The position numbers and the translations under genes are program-made. The notes under the pieces were generated by a model. The model did no database searches. It had not been told where the DNA came from and was given only the letters and a program-made list of their open reading frames with translations. DNA of 21,286 nucleotides from DASXIW01 sp036497785 (GTDB lineage Bacteria; Pseudomonadota; Alphaproteobacteria; Acetobacterales; Acetobacteraceae), in contig DASXIW010000037.1 of NCBI GenBank assembly GCA_036497785.1, forward strand, positions 1 through 21,286, in the 5' to 3' direction. How positions within the stretch are numbered: the first letter of the stretch is position 1; every line of letters begins with the position of its first letter. Of this stretch, positions 1 to 8,152 are shown in pieces.

Positions 1-380
1 CGCTCTCCACCAACCCGATGAAATACCTGGTCGCCCCCCGACTCCTCGCCGGCATCATCGCCCTGCCGTTGCTTGTGGTGGTGGCAGATATTCTGGGTGT
101 GCTGGGCGGCTTCATCATCGCCACGCTGAAACTGGGCTTCAACAGCGGGATCTACCTCAGTAACACCGTCAATTTCGTGGAGACGAACGACGTCGTCTCC
201 GGCCTCGTGAAGGCCGCCGTGTTCGGCCTGATCATCACCCTGATGGGCTGTTATCACGGCTACAACAGCAAAGGCGGCGCGCAGGGGGTGGGCGGTGCCA
301 CCACCGCGGCCGTCGTCACCGCGAGCGTGCTGATCCTTGCCTTCGACTACGTGCTCACCGAGTTGTTCTTCTCGCAATGA
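1..380 (+). CDS. mlaE: MlaE-type ABC transporter permease, 3' end only
   Basis: This is the C-terminal ~125 residues of an MlaE/YrbE-family permease, open from the window edge (in frame from base 3) to a TGA at 378-380. The Mla importer moves phospholipids between outer and inner membranes to keep outer-membrane lipid asymmetry. Visible features are the family sequence NPMKYLVAPRLLAG, a following hydrophobic segment rich in Leu, Val and Gly, and two more hydrophobic helices up to the C-terminus (LVKAAVFGLIITLMGC and a final Ala/Val/Leu-rich helix). The true start lies upstream of the window; the internal ATG at 18 is not a plausible start because it sits within conserved sequence. The stop overlaps the mlaF start in an ATGA, so the two are translationally coupled. 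Confidence 0.9.
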   Translation, partial: LSTNPMKYLVAPRLLAGIIALPLLVVVADILGVLGGFIIATLKLGFNSGIYLSNTVNFVETNDVVSGLVKAAVFGLIITLMGCYHGYNSKGGAQGVGGATTAAVVTASVLILAFDYVLTELFFSQ

Positions 381-1153
381 GCGCCGACCCGCCCACGATC
401 CGCATTCGCGGATTGACCAAGCGCTTCGGCGACAAGCTGGTGCTGGACGGCATCGATCTGGATGTGGCGCCCCGCACCTCCATGGTGGTCATCGGCGGCT
501 CCGGCTCAGGCAAGTCCGTGCTGCTGAAATGCGTCCTCGGCCTGATCGAACCGGATGCCGGCACGGTCGACATTGACGGCCAGAACGTGCTCGCCATGGA
601 CCGGCGTGACGCCGAAGCCGCCCGTTCGCGCATCGGCATGCTGTTCCAGAACGGCGCCCTGTTCGACAGCCTGCCGGTCTGGGAAAACATCGCCTTCGGT
701 CTTCTGGCCCGAAAGAAAATCGGCCGCGCTGAAGCCCGTCGGCGGAGCGGCGACATTCTTGCGCAAGTCGGTCTGGCTGCCAGCGTGGGCGAGCTTTCGC
801 CCGCCGAACTCTCCGGCGGCATGCAGAAGCGCGTGGGCCTGGCCCGCGCCATTGCCGCCCAACCCGAAATCCTGTTCTTCGACGAACCCACGACCGGCCT
901 GGACCCCATCATGGGCGCCGTGATCGACGGATTGATCGTCGACTGCGTGAAAAACCTCGGGAGCACCGCCATCGCCATCACCCACGACATGGCCAGCGCC
1001 AAACGCATCGGCGACCGCGCGGCAATGCTCAACAAGGGGCGCATCGTCTGGGAAGGTCCGGCCACCAACCTGATGAATAGTGGAAACGCCGTGGTGGATC
1101 AGTTCACACATGGGCGGCGCGAGGGGCCGATTCAGATGGAGTTGCGGAAGTAG
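377..1153 (+). CDS. mlaF: MlaF-type ABC transporter ATP-binding protein
   Basis: This 258-residue cytoplasmic ATPase powers the MlaE permease in phospholipid transport. It has a complete nucleotide-binding domain: Walker A GGSGSGKS at 40-47, Q-loop Gln91, signature LSGGMQ at 145-150, Walker B ILFFDE at 165-170 and switch His203 (THDM). The Met in LSGGMQKR and the ILFFDEPTTGLDP stretch are typical of MlaF/Ttg2A rather than of general importers. The ATG overlaps the mlaE stop (ATGA) and has no Shine-Dalgarno of its own, which points to coupled translation. mlaD, usually the next gene, is absent here; a terminator-like hairpin and radA follow instead. The substrate-binding MCE protein must be encoded upstream or elsewhere. 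Confidence 0.93.
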   Translation: MSADPPTIRIRGLTKRFGDKLVLDGIDLDVAPRTSMVVIGGSGSGKSVLLKCVLGLIEPDAGTVDIDGQNVLAMDRRDAEAARSRIGMLFQNGALFDSLPVWENIAFGLLARKKIGRAEARRRSGDILAQVGLAASVGELSPAELSGGMQKRVGLARAIAAQPEILFFDEPTTGLDPIMGAVIDGLIVDCVKNLGSTAIAITHDMASAKRIGDRAAMLNKGRIVWEGPATNLMNSGNAVVDQFTHGRREGPIQMELRK

Positions 1154-1154
1154 G

Positions 1155-1190
1155 GAAAGGCTGGGCTCCGCCCAGCGCTTTCTCTTGTTT
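1155..1190 (+). terminator. Intrinsic terminator-like hairpin after mlaF
   Basis: Starting one base after the mlaF stop codon, bases 1155-1166 pair with 1170-1182. The core is GCTGGGC and GCCCAGC around a 3-nt loop (TCC), extended by GAAAG and CTTTC with one bulged G at 1177. It is followed by the T-rich run TCTTGTTT (1183-1190). This is a good rho-independent terminator shape and would separate mlaEF from radA, at least partly. Confidence 0.65.
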
Positions 1191-1213
1191 CGCCGCGTCA
1201 GGACATCCGCCCC

Positions 1214-2611
1214 ATGGCCAAACCCGCCGCGCGTTTCGTCTGCCAATCCTGTGGCGCCATCACCCCGAAATGGGCCGGCCGCTGCGAGGCCTGTGGCGAA
1301 TGGAACACGATCATTGAGGAGGCGGTCGAGGCCGGCCCCGGTCTGGCCAAGGCCAAGCCCAATGCCGGCCGCAAGATCGAGTTCGTCGATCTGGCAGGGT
1401 CCGCGCCGCCGCCGCCGCGCGCGCCGTCGGGCATCGCGGAACTGGACCGGGTGCTGGGTGGCGGGCTGGTGGCGGGGTCGGCTGTATTGCTGGCGGGCGA
1501 TCCAGGGATCGGCAAATCCACCTTGCTCTTGCAGGCCGCTGCCTCACTCGCGCATTCCGGCCGGCGGGTGCTGTACATCTCAGGCGAAGAGGCGGTGGAA
1601 CAGGTCCGGCTACGGGCGCGCAGGCTGGGTCTTCAGGGTGCCAAGCTGGAGTTGGCGGCGTCGATCAACCTGCGCGACATCGCGGCGGGGCTGGAGCGGG
1701 CGGAAGACGCGGCGCTGGTGGTGATCGATTCGATCCAGACGATGTGGATGGACAGCATCGATTCGGCGCCGGGCACCGTGTCCCAGGTGCGGGCATGCAG
1801 TTTCGAGTTGATCCGGCTGGCCAAGACGCGGAATTTCTCGGTGGTGCTGGTCGGCCATGTCACCAAGGAGGGGGCGATCGCCGGGCCGCGTGTGCTGGAG
1901 CACATGGTGGACGCGGTGCTGTATTTCGAAGGCGATCGTGGCCACCAGTTTCGCATTTTGCGAGGGGTGAAGAACCGGTTCGGCGCGACGGATGAGATCG
2001 GCGTGTTCGAGATGACCGATCGGGGGCTGGCGGAAGTCGCCAATCCCTCGGCTTTGTTCCTCGCGGAGCGGCGGGGGAATATCTCGGGTTCAGCGGTGTT
2101 CGCGGGATTGGAGGGGTCGCGCCCGGTGCTGGTAGAGATCCAGTGCCTGCTGGCCGCCAATCCCGGCGGCTCGCCGCGCCGGTCGGTGATCGGCTGGGAT
2201 GGGGGGCGGCTGTCCATGTTGCTCGCGGTGCTGGAAACGCGGTGCGGGCTGCGGCTGAATGCCACCGATGTCTATCTGAACGTGGCGGGCGGGTTGCGGG
2301 TCGGGGAGCCGGCGGCGGATCTGGCGGTGGCGGCAGCACTGGCCTCGGCGGCCACTGACCAGCCGACCGATCCCGGCAGCGTGTATTTCGGCGAAGTCGG
2401 CCTGTCCGGCGAGGTGCGCCAGGTCGCGCAAGCCGAGTCGCGGCTGAAGGAGGCGCGCAAGCTGGGTTTCGAGACAGCGTTCCTGCCACGGCGCGTGGCG
2501 CGCGGAAACCGGCCATTATCGGCGCCGGATGGTATTGGATTGCAGGAAATCGGGCATCTCTCGGATCTCGTGGCGCGCTTTTCGAGCAAGCCTGCCCATC
2601 CCACCGCATGA
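1214..2611 (+). CDS. radA: DNA repair protein RadA (Sms)
   Basis: This 465-residue RecA-like ATPase acts in homologous recombination and branch migration. Domains in order are an N-terminal zinc finger with Cys10, Cys13, Cys24 and Cys27 (CQSC...CEAC), Walker A GDPGIGKST at 95-103, Walker B LVVID near 168-172, the RadA-specific KNRFG motif at 253-257, and a C-terminal Lon-protease-like domain from about residue 290. Length and domain order match the family. The ATG start is preceded by AGGA (1200-1203) and leads straight into the zinc finger, which fixes the start. It lies 60 nt after mlaF behind a terminator-like hairpin and 61 nt before cvpA on the same strand. Confidence 0.96.
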   Translation: MAKPAARFVCQSCGAITPKWAGRCEACGEWNTIIEEAVEAGPGLAKAKPNAGRKIEFVDLAGSAPPPPRAPSGIAELDRVLGGGLVAGSAVLLAGDPGIGKSTLLLQAAASLAHSGRRVLYISGEEAVEQVRLRARRLGLQGAKLELAASINLRDIAAGLERAEDAALVVIDSIQTMWMDSIDSAPGTVSQVRACSFELIRLAKTRNFSVVLVGHVTKEGAIAGPRVLEHMVDAVLYFEGDRGHQFRILRGVKNRFGATDEIGVFEMTDRGLAEVANPSALFLAERRGNISGSAVFAGLEGSRPVLVEIQCLLAANPGGSPRRSVIGWDGGRLSMLLAVLETRCGLRLNATDVYLNVAGGLRVGEPAADLAVAAALASAATDQPTDPGSVYFGEVGLSGEVRQVAQAESRLKEARKLGFETAFLPRRVARGNRPLSAPDGIGLQEIGHLSDLVARFSSKPAHPTA

Positions 2612-2672
2612 TGGGGTGGCATCGGCGGCCCGGAGAGCGATATACGATCCCAAGCATGAATGGCACAGCGAC

Positions 2673-3254
2673 GTGAACTGGGTGGACACCGCGGTCCTCG
2701 CGGTGGTGGCGATCTCCGCCATCGTCGCGTTCACGCGGGGTTTTGTCCGGGAGGTACTGGGCATCGCTGCGTGGGTCGGGGCGTTCTTCTTCGCCTCCGC
2801 CACGATTGGCTTTGTGCGCGACACGGTGCGGGGCTGGATCGGCAACCCGGACATCGCGGACCCGGCTGCCTATGCCGGCATGTTCCTGCTGGGGCTGATC
2901 ATCCTGTCTATCGTTGTGGGCATGATCGGCAGCACGGTGCGCACATCGTTCTTCGGCGGAGTCGATCGCACGCTGGGCGTTGTGTTTGGCATCGTCCGCG
3001 GCGCTGTTCTGGTGGCCGCACTATATGTCGTCTCGGGTTGGGTGATCACCACGGATCGCTGGCCGCCGGCGGTGGAACAATCCCGCAGCGTGCCCTACGC
3101 CTATGCCCTCGCCACTTGGATCGCCCAATTCCTGCCGCCGGACTACCGCCCGAGCATTCCCGTCCCGCCGGAGGGACGCGCGACTACCGCCGCCGAGTTG
3201 CTGCACGTCACCCCCCAGGGTTATGCGACCGGAAAGCCACCCGCCCGGCCGTGA
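2673..3254 (+). CDS. cvpA: CvpA family membrane protein
   Basis: This 193-residue inner-membrane protein belongs to the CvpA family, named for colicin V production; its molecular role is unclear and it is often linked to envelope stress. The reading frame is open further upstream (to 2529), but homologous sequence begins at NWVDTAVLAVV, so I place the start at the GTG at 2673; the upstream part overlaps radA. No strong ribosome binding site is visible. Four hydrophobic segments lie at about residues 5-23, 28-48, 67-87 and 101-125, with the conserved FTRGFVREVLGIAAWVGA stretch between the first two. A hydrophilic proline-rich tail follows. It sits 16 nt before purF, the same cvpA-purF pairing seen in many proteobacteria. 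Confidence 0.9.
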   Translation: MNWVDTAVLAVVAISAIVAFTRGFVREVLGIAAWVGAFFFASATIGFVRDTVRGWIGNPDIADPAAYAGMFLLGLIILSIVVGMIGSTVRTSFFGGVDRTLGVVFGIVRGAVLVAALYVVSGWVITTDRWPPAVEQSRSVPYAYALATWIAQFLPPDYRPSIPVPPEGRATTAAELLHVTPQGYATGKPPARP

Positions 3255-3257
3255 CTT

Positions 3258-3262
3258 AGGAG
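3258..3262 (+). promoter_or_regulatory. Ribosome binding site fixing the purF start
   Basis: AGGAG lies 8 nt before the ATG at 3271. The open frame extends upstream to 3103 through the end of cvpA, so this site is what decides the purF start. Confidence 0.75.
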
Positions 3263-3270
3263 ATACGCCG

Positions 3271-4758
3271 ATGGACGCCGACACCATGGCCGAAGACCCG
3301 CTGAACGCGTATGACGACGACAAGCCGCACGAGGAGTGCGGCGTGTTCGGTATCTGGAACCATCCGGACGCCGCGGCTGTCAGCGCACTCGGCCTGCACG
3401 CCCTACAACATCGCGGGCAGGAGGCGACGGGCATCGTCTCCTTTGACGGACACCACTTCCACAGCCATCGCGGCATCGGCCTGGTTGGCGACAATTTCGG
3501 TGACGCGCGGGTCATCGCCTCACTGGCCGGCAACCGGGCGGTTGGCCATAACCGCTACGCCACCACCGGCGGCACGCTGCTGCGCAACGTGCAACCGCTC
3601 TATGCCGATTTCGAGTTCGGTGGCTTCGCGGTCGCGCATAACGGCAACCTGACCAACGCCACCGCCCTGCGCCGCGCCCTGGTGCGCCGGGGCTGCCTGT
3701 TCCAGTCCACCACGGACAGCGAGGTGTTCATCCACCTGATCGCCATCAGCCTGTACTCCACCGTGGTGGATCGGCTGATCGACGCGCTGAAACAGGTGAT
3801 TGGCGCCTATTCGCTGATCGCGCTGAGCAACGAGGCGATGCTGGGCGTGCGTGACCCGATGGGCGTGCGCCCGTTGATCCTGGGCCGCATCGTCAATGCG
3901 GACGGCACTGGCAGCTGGGTGCTGGCCAGCGAGACCTGCGCGCTGGATATCGTGGGCGCCGAATTCGTGCGCGACGTGGAACCGGGCGAAATCGTGGTGA
4001 TCACCGACCAGGGCCTGCACAGCATCAAGCCGTTCGGGCGCAATGCCGGCCGGTTCTGCGTGTTCGAATACATCTATTTTGCCCGGCCGGATTCGGTGGT
4101 GGAGGGCATGCCCGTCTATCAGGCCCGCAAACGCATCGGCGTCGAGCTTGCCCGCGAGAGTCATGTGCCGGCGGATGTGATCGTGCCGGTCCCGGATTCG
4201 GGCGTGCCGGCGGCCATGGGCTACGCCAGCGAAAGTTGCATCCCGTTCGAGCTGGGGATCATCCGCAACCACTATGTCGGCCGCACCTTCATCGAGCCGA
4301 CGGATAATATCCGGCATCTGGGCGTGAAGCTGAAGCACTCCGCCAACAAGCCGATGCTGGAAGGCAAGCGGGTGATCCTGGTGGACGATTCCATTGTTCG
4401 CGGCACGACGTCGCGCAAGATCGTGGAAATGGTCCGCGCGGCCGGCGCGGCGGAGGTGCATATGCGCATCTCCTCGCCGCCGACCACCCATTCGTGCTTC
4501 TACGGGATCGACACCCCCGAGCGCAGCAAACTGCTCGCCGCGCGCCACAGCGTGGAGGAGATGGCCGCCCTGATCGGCGTGGACAGCCTGGCTTTCATCT
4601 CGATCGATGGGCTGTACCGCGCCCTGAATCACGAGGGCCGCGACCCGCAGCGGCCGCATTATTGCGACGCCTGCTTCACCGGCGAATACCCGATCCCGCT
4701 ACCCGATATGAACGACGCCGACAACCGCCAGCTCAGTCTGCTCTCCGAAAGCCACTGA
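3271..4758 (+). CDS. purF: Amidophosphoribosyltransferase
   Basis: This 495-residue enzyme catalyses the committed step of purine synthesis: PRPP plus glutamine gives phosphoribosylamine. It has an N-terminal glutamine amidotransferase domain whose nucleophile is Cys23 (HEECGVFG). The first 22 residues would be a propeptide removed to expose it. The PRPP-binding phosphoribosyltransferase motif VILVDDSIVRGTT is at 368-380. Cys263, Cys409, Cys465 and Cys468 (FCVFEY, HSCFYG, CDACFTG) match the four iron-sulfur ligands of the Bacillus subtilis-type enzyme. So this is the propeptide-processed, 4Fe-4S class and not the E. coli type (inference from residues). It is preceded by cvpA and followed after 1 nt by an SDR gene, suggesting one transcript. 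Confidence 0.97.
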   Translation: MDADTMAEDPLNAYDDDKPHEECGVFGIWNHPDAAAVSALGLHALQHRGQEATGIVSFDGHHFHSHRGIGLVGDNFGDARVIASLAGNRAVGHNRYATTGGTLLRNVQPLYADFEFGGFAVAHNGNLTNATALRRALVRRGCLFQSTTDSEVFIHLIAISLYSTVVDRLIDALKQVIGAYSLIALSNEAMLGVRDPMGVRPLILGRIVNADGTGSWVLASETCALDIVGAEFVRDVEPGEIVVITDQGLHSIKPFGRNAGRFCVFEYIYFARPDSVVEGMPVYQARKRIGVELARESHVPADVIVPVPDSGVPAAMGYASESCIPFELGIIRNHYVGRTFIEPTDNIRHLGVKLKHSANKPMLEGKRVILVDDSIVRGTTSRKIVEMVRAAGAAEVHMRISSPPTTHSCFYGIDTPERSKLLAARHSVEEMAALIGVDSLAFISIDGLYRALNHEGRDPQRPHYCDACFTGEYPIPLPDMNDADNRQLSLLSESH

Positions 4759-4759
4759 G

Positions 4760-5485
4760 GTGGCGAGCCTCACGGGACGGGTGGCGCTGGTCACTGGCGC
4801 CAGCCGGGGCATCGGCGCCGCCACTGCTATCGAGCTGGCGCGGCGCGGCGCCCATGTGGTGATCACCGGCCGCAGCCAGGGCGGGCTGGAGGAGACCGAC
4901 GACGCTATCCGCGCCCTGGGCGGCAACGCCACGCTGCTGGTGCTCGATCTGGCCGACACCGCCGCCCTTGATACGCTGGGGCCGAGTCTGTTCGCTCGTT
5001 TCGGGAAGCTGGACATCCTCGTCTCCAACGCTGGCGCGCTGGGCGTGCTGACACCGGTGCCGCATATCCTGCTGAAGGACTGGGCCGAAGTGGTCGCCGT
5101 AAACATGACGGCGACCCTGCGTCTGATCACCGGCTGCGCGCCGCTGCTGCTGACCGCCGATGCCGGGCGTGCGGTGTTCCTGACCACCGGTCGTGCCCAG
5201 GCCCCAAAGGCCTATTGGGGCGCCTACGGGGCCACCAAGGCGGGGCTGGCCCACCTAGTGCTGAGCTGGGCCCACGAAATCTCCAGCTCCCGCGTGCGGG
5301 CGAATTTGTTTGACCCCGGTGTGGTGGCAACCCGCATGCGCGCCGCGGCAATGCCGGGGGAGGATCCGCGCACGCTGGCACAGCCGGCGGATGTTGCGCC
5401 GGAGATCGCCGATCTGTGCGAGGCCGACGAGAAGCGGCATGGCGAAGTGATCAAGGCGAGAGGCAAGGTCAGGGAGCTGCCGTGA
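4760..5485 (+). CDS. Short-chain dehydrogenase/reductase (SDR), YciK-like
   Basis: This 241-residue classical SDR of unknown substrate has the nucleotide-binding TGASRGIG at 12-19, NAG at 90-92, Asn115, and the active site Tyr156-x-x-x-Lys160 (YGATK). The WGAYGATKAG context resembles E. coli YciK. The residue 13 before the catalytic Tyr, usually Ser, is Thr143 (LTTGRA), so the Ser of the tetrad is replaced by a residue that could still donate a hydroxyl. Translation starts at a GTG one base after the purF stop, so it is probably coupled to purF. The same neighbourhood is plausible in relatives but does not define a substrate. The 3' end overlaps the convergent parvulin-like gene by 17 nt. Confidence 0.9.
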   Translation: MASLTGRVALVTGASRGIGAATAIELARRGAHVVITGRSQGGLEETDDAIRALGGNATLLVLDLADTAALDTLGPSLFARFGKLDILVSNAGALGVLTPVPHILLKDWAEVVAVNMTATLRLITGCAPLLLTADAGRAVFLTTGRAQAPKAYWGAYGATKAGLAHLVLSWAHEISSSRVRANLFDPGVVATRMRAAAMPGEDPRTLAQPADVAPEIADLCEADEKRHGEVIKARGKVRELP

Positions 5486-7310
5486 CAGGCGGCAGGTTGG
5501 CGTGAACGCGCCGCCGCCGCCTCTTCACCTTTGACGGCGCAGGGGTAGTGGGCGGTGGCGCCGGGATGAAAGGATCGGCCACGGCCTCGATCACCGCGCC
5601 GGCGCGCAGGCGGTCGCGCAGCGCGTTTACCGCCGTCTTGGCATAATCGAAACCAGCCCCGTCATTGGTCACCATGCGCCGCTCCGCGCGGGCCAGGACC
5701 ATCCCAACATCAAACGCATGATCGATCCCCGTATTCTCCCTTTGGGCGCCCCCCGCATTGGGGTGCGGCAGCCGAGCCCCCTCATTGGCGGTCATTGGGG
5801 TTGTCCGTGCGACCGGGACCGGCTCGCTAACCGCCCCCACCGGCAAGGACACAAGCGCCGCCGGGAAGCGTGGCGTGTCCGGAGCCGGGTTGCGCGCGAC
5901 ATAGAACACCGTGCGGCCATCAAGCAGGCAGTGACCCTCCGCCGCCCCGCAGGGCGCGACTGGAATCCCCAGCGTCGCGGGATCGCGACCACCCTTCAGG
6001 CCCGCGCTCAGCACCGCCGCATGCTGGGCGGTGTCAGTTGAGAGGTCGCGGGCCAGGATTACGATCGTGGCAACCGAAGGCAGCGCACCACTCGCGATCC
6101 CGTCATCGACGAGGTGCCATGCCAGCGCGTTAGTGAGGATGGCGGCGCGGAGCAGGCTCCATCTATCGCGCGTCGGGGGCTGATCGAGCAGGCCCACGCT
6201 TCCCGCTTTAGCGAGGATCGCATAAGCATTGATAAAATCCTGCGCCTGCACACTGTCCGCCGCTATCGGGCCGCTCCACGGGACAATCTCGATGGCGTCG
6301 GGAATGTGCCATGGCTGGAAAGCGTTGCTGTCGTCGCTCAGATTGAAGACGTCGTAGGCTGTCACCGCGACGCCGCCAATCCGGCCGAGGACGAAGTCAG
6401 GCGCATCCGGTATCGCGGGTTCGAAGGGCACCCTCGGCAGCTTTGCCAGCATCTGCAAGACCATGTCCGACGCGATCGAGCGCCGCAGCGCCGGCAGGAC
6501 TTCATCGAGGGAAACCGGCCGGCGTTGTTCCACCCGAAGCAGGACCCAGCCTTCCCCCACCTTGACCGGAGCGGTCACCTCCCCGGGCGCAAGGTTGGCC
6601 ACCGCCGGCTCGATCGCCTCCGGCCAGACGGCGACATCGCGAAGGTACCCGGCGCTGAACGCCGGTGCGAAACGACCGAAGCCCAAGTCGCCGGCGTTGT
6701 CGAGACAGGGGAACGTACTGCCCAGGCCGGCCAGCGTGTCGCGCAGCAGCGCGCAATGCTTGGGCAGATGGGCGGCGGCCAAATCCTCGAACGAGGCGCC
6801 CGCGGCCAGAGCCAATGCCAGTTGCTCGGACTCGGCGGGTGAACGGGCAGCGATCATGCGAAGCCGCACCAGCTGATTGGCCGGATCGGCGGCGATGCGC
6901 GGGTAGGCGGCACGAGCGACCGGCTCCGCCGCCTGTTCGGCTGATTTCTGCAGGGCGGTATTGGCTATGCCGCGCTTGGCATGCCCCAGGCGCGCCATCG
7001 TCAGCGGCTCGCGATCGATACCGCGCCGCTCGGCCTCCCGCGCCAATAGCAGCAGGTCTTCCAGGCCAGCCAGATCGCGCTTCGAATCCGGCAGTAAAAG
7101 ACCGCTGAATGTCTCGTCGCGATACAGATCGAACAGGCGCTGGGTGATCTGGATACCGTTCACCCGCGCCAGCACCGCGTCCGGCGGGACAGGGCTCGGT
7201 AAGTGCTCCGCGTCATTCTGTCCCGCGCCGGCCATCCGGGGTGAAAGCATCAACGCAACGAGGACACAAATCAGATTCAGCGACACAGGAAACCACTGGG
7301 CAAATCGCAT
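5469..7310 (-). CDS. Exported SurA/parvulin-like protein with two degenerate repeat modules
   Basis: This 613-residue protein resembles periplasmic SurA/PpiD-type folding factors. The start is the ATG at 7310, with GGAGG 8 nt before it. The N-terminus is a signal peptide (hydrophobic about 10-28, AGA). Module 1 (about 44-266) has a SurA-like helix, VLARVNGIQITQRLFDLY, then a parvulin-like fold ending GDLGFGRFAPAF...LAPGEVTAPVKVGEGWVLL. The family His (usual RHIL) is replaced (LRMIAAR), so isomerase activity is doubtful. Module 2 (about 306-545) repeats this: VLGRIGGVAVTAYDVFNL, VILARDLSTDTAQ, LPVGAVSEPVPV and GMVLARAERR. Cys186/Cys202 and Cys454/Cys461 could form disulfides. The tail is Pro-rich and then Arg/Lys-rich. 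It lies 190 nt downstream of greB. Chaperone activity is inferred; enzyme activity is unproven. Confidence 0.72.
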   Translation of the reverse strand: MRFAQWFPVSLNLICVLVALMLSPRMAGAGQNDAEHLPSPVPPDAVLARVNGIQITQRLFDLYRDETFSGLLLPDSKRDLAGLEDLLLLAREAERRGIDREPLTMARLGHAKRGIANTALQKSAEQAAEPVARAAYPRIAADPANQLVRLRMIAARSPAESEQLALALAAGASFEDLAAAHLPKHCALLRDTLAGLGSTFPCLDNAGDLGFGRFAPAFSAGYLRDVAVWPEAIEPAVANLAPGEVTAPVKVGEGWVLLRVEQRRPVSLDEVLPALRRSIASDMVLQMLAKLPRVPFEPAIPDAPDFVLGRIGGVAVTAYDVFNLSDDSNAFQPWHIPDAIEIVPWSGPIAADSVQAQDFINAYAILAKAGSVGLLDQPPTRDRWSLLRAAILTNALAWHLVDDGIASGALPSVATIVILARDLSTDTAQHAAVLSAGLKGGRDPATLGIPVAPCGAAEGHCLLDGRTVFYVARNPAPDTPRFPAALVSLPVGAVSEPVPVARTTPMTANEGARLPHPNAGGAQRENTGIDHAFDVGMVLARAERRMVTNDGAGFDYAKTAVNALRDRLRAGAVIEAVADPFIPAPPPTTPAPSKVKRRRRRVHANLPPVTAAP

Positions 7311-7318
7311 CGCCTGAA

Positions 7319-7323
7319 CCTCC
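7319..7323 (-). promoter_or_regulatory. Ribosome binding site deciding the parvulin-like start
   Basis: On the minus strand GGAGG is followed after 8 nt by the ATG at 7310. The frame is open from an upstream TTG at 7325, but that codon overlaps the Shine-Dalgarno itself, so the ATG start is preferred. Confidence 0.75.
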
Positions 7324-7500
7324 AAGGTCTCGCGCGGGGACGATCGGTCGTGGGGTCAGATGCTTTTCGTGGCGAATGCTAGCAGCAAGCCACGGGGGCC
7401 GCAGCGACGAATCCGCTGGCCGCGCGGTCGTTCGCGGCGCCAAATGTACGATTGCTGGCAGATCCGTGAGCGGGCGGCACCAATGACCGAAGTGTGCCGG

Positions 7501-8037
7501 CTACCGCCGATCAGGCCGTTCCGGGTATTCGATTTCGAGAATTTCGATTTCCTCGATGCCACGCGGCGTATGGATTTTGACCGCGTCGCCCACCCGCTTG
7601 CCCAGCAGCGCCCGCGCGATCGGCGAATTCAGGCTGATTTCGCCGCGACTGATGTCGGCTTCGTCCACCCCCAGCAACGTCACGCTGCGTTGGGTGTCGC
7701 GTTCGTCCGCATAGGTCACGCGCGCGCCGAAGAACACCTGATCGCGGCGCTGTTGCCGGGCGGGATCGACGACTTCGGCAATTTCCAGCCGTTTGCCCAG
7801 GAAGCGCGCGCGACTGTCGATTTCGCGCAGGCGCTTCTTGCCGTAGAGATAGTCGCCGTTTTCCGAGCGGTCGCCATTGCCGGCGGCCCAGGAGACGATT
7901 TCCACGATCTTCGGCCGTTCGACGCGCATGAGTTGGTTCAACTCGTCGCGGAGCCGCGCGTGACCGGCGGGTGTCATATAATTCTTTGTTCCCGGCGCCG
8001 GGGGAGGAGCGTCGTCATCATCATCATCATCGGCCAT
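7501..8037 (-). CDS. greB: Transcription elongation factor GreB
   Basis: This 178-residue factor rescues backtracked RNA polymerase by stimulating transcript cleavage. The N-terminal coiled coil carries the GreB-type tip GDRSENGDYLYGKKRLREID, with acidic residues Asp56, Glu59 and Asp62. The C-terminal FKBP-like domain contains VFFGARV and SLNSPIARALLGKRVGD. I chose the ATG at 8037, giving an N-terminus of Met-Ala followed by seven Asp and a Pro-rich linker; E. coli GreB lacks this. A later ATG at residue 21 (MTPAG) would give the bare E. coli-like form and cannot be excluded, since neither start has a strong Shine-Dalgarno. The longer in-frame extension to 8154 is unlike the family. It is divergent from the ABC exporter. 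Confidence 0.92.
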   Translation of the reverse strand: MADDDDDDDAPPPAPGTKNYMTPAGHARLRDELNQLMRVERPKIVEIVSWAAGNGDRSENGDYLYGKKRLREIDSRARFLGKRLEIAEVVDPARQQRRDQVFFGARVTYADERDTQRSVTLLGVDEADISRGEISLNSPIARALLGKRVGDAVKIHTPRGIEEIEILEIEYPERPDRR

Positions 8038-8152
8038 GGCGGGACGTATAGCGTGGGGAATGACAGGAACGCAGCCTCGCGCATGGTTGCACGCGCTGCA
8101 TGCCTGCCCCAACCGCGATTGACGGGTTGCGAGGCATGTGGCCCCTTGCGGC

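Noticed and set aside
2655..2676. Tiny ATG reading frame (MNGTAT) overlapping the cvpA GTG start
   Set aside because: Six codons ending within the cvpA start codon; it could be a coupling leader, but no ribosome binding site supports it.
3520..4659. 379-codon open frame opposite purF
   Set aside because: It is the antisense shadow of purF, dominated by His, Asp, Gln and Ala with no motif.
8074..8135. 7-bp inverted repeat GCCTCGC/GCGAGGC between greB and the exporter, and TTGACG at 8119
   Set aside because: The arms are short and about 48 nt apart, and TTGACG has no acceptable -10 partner.
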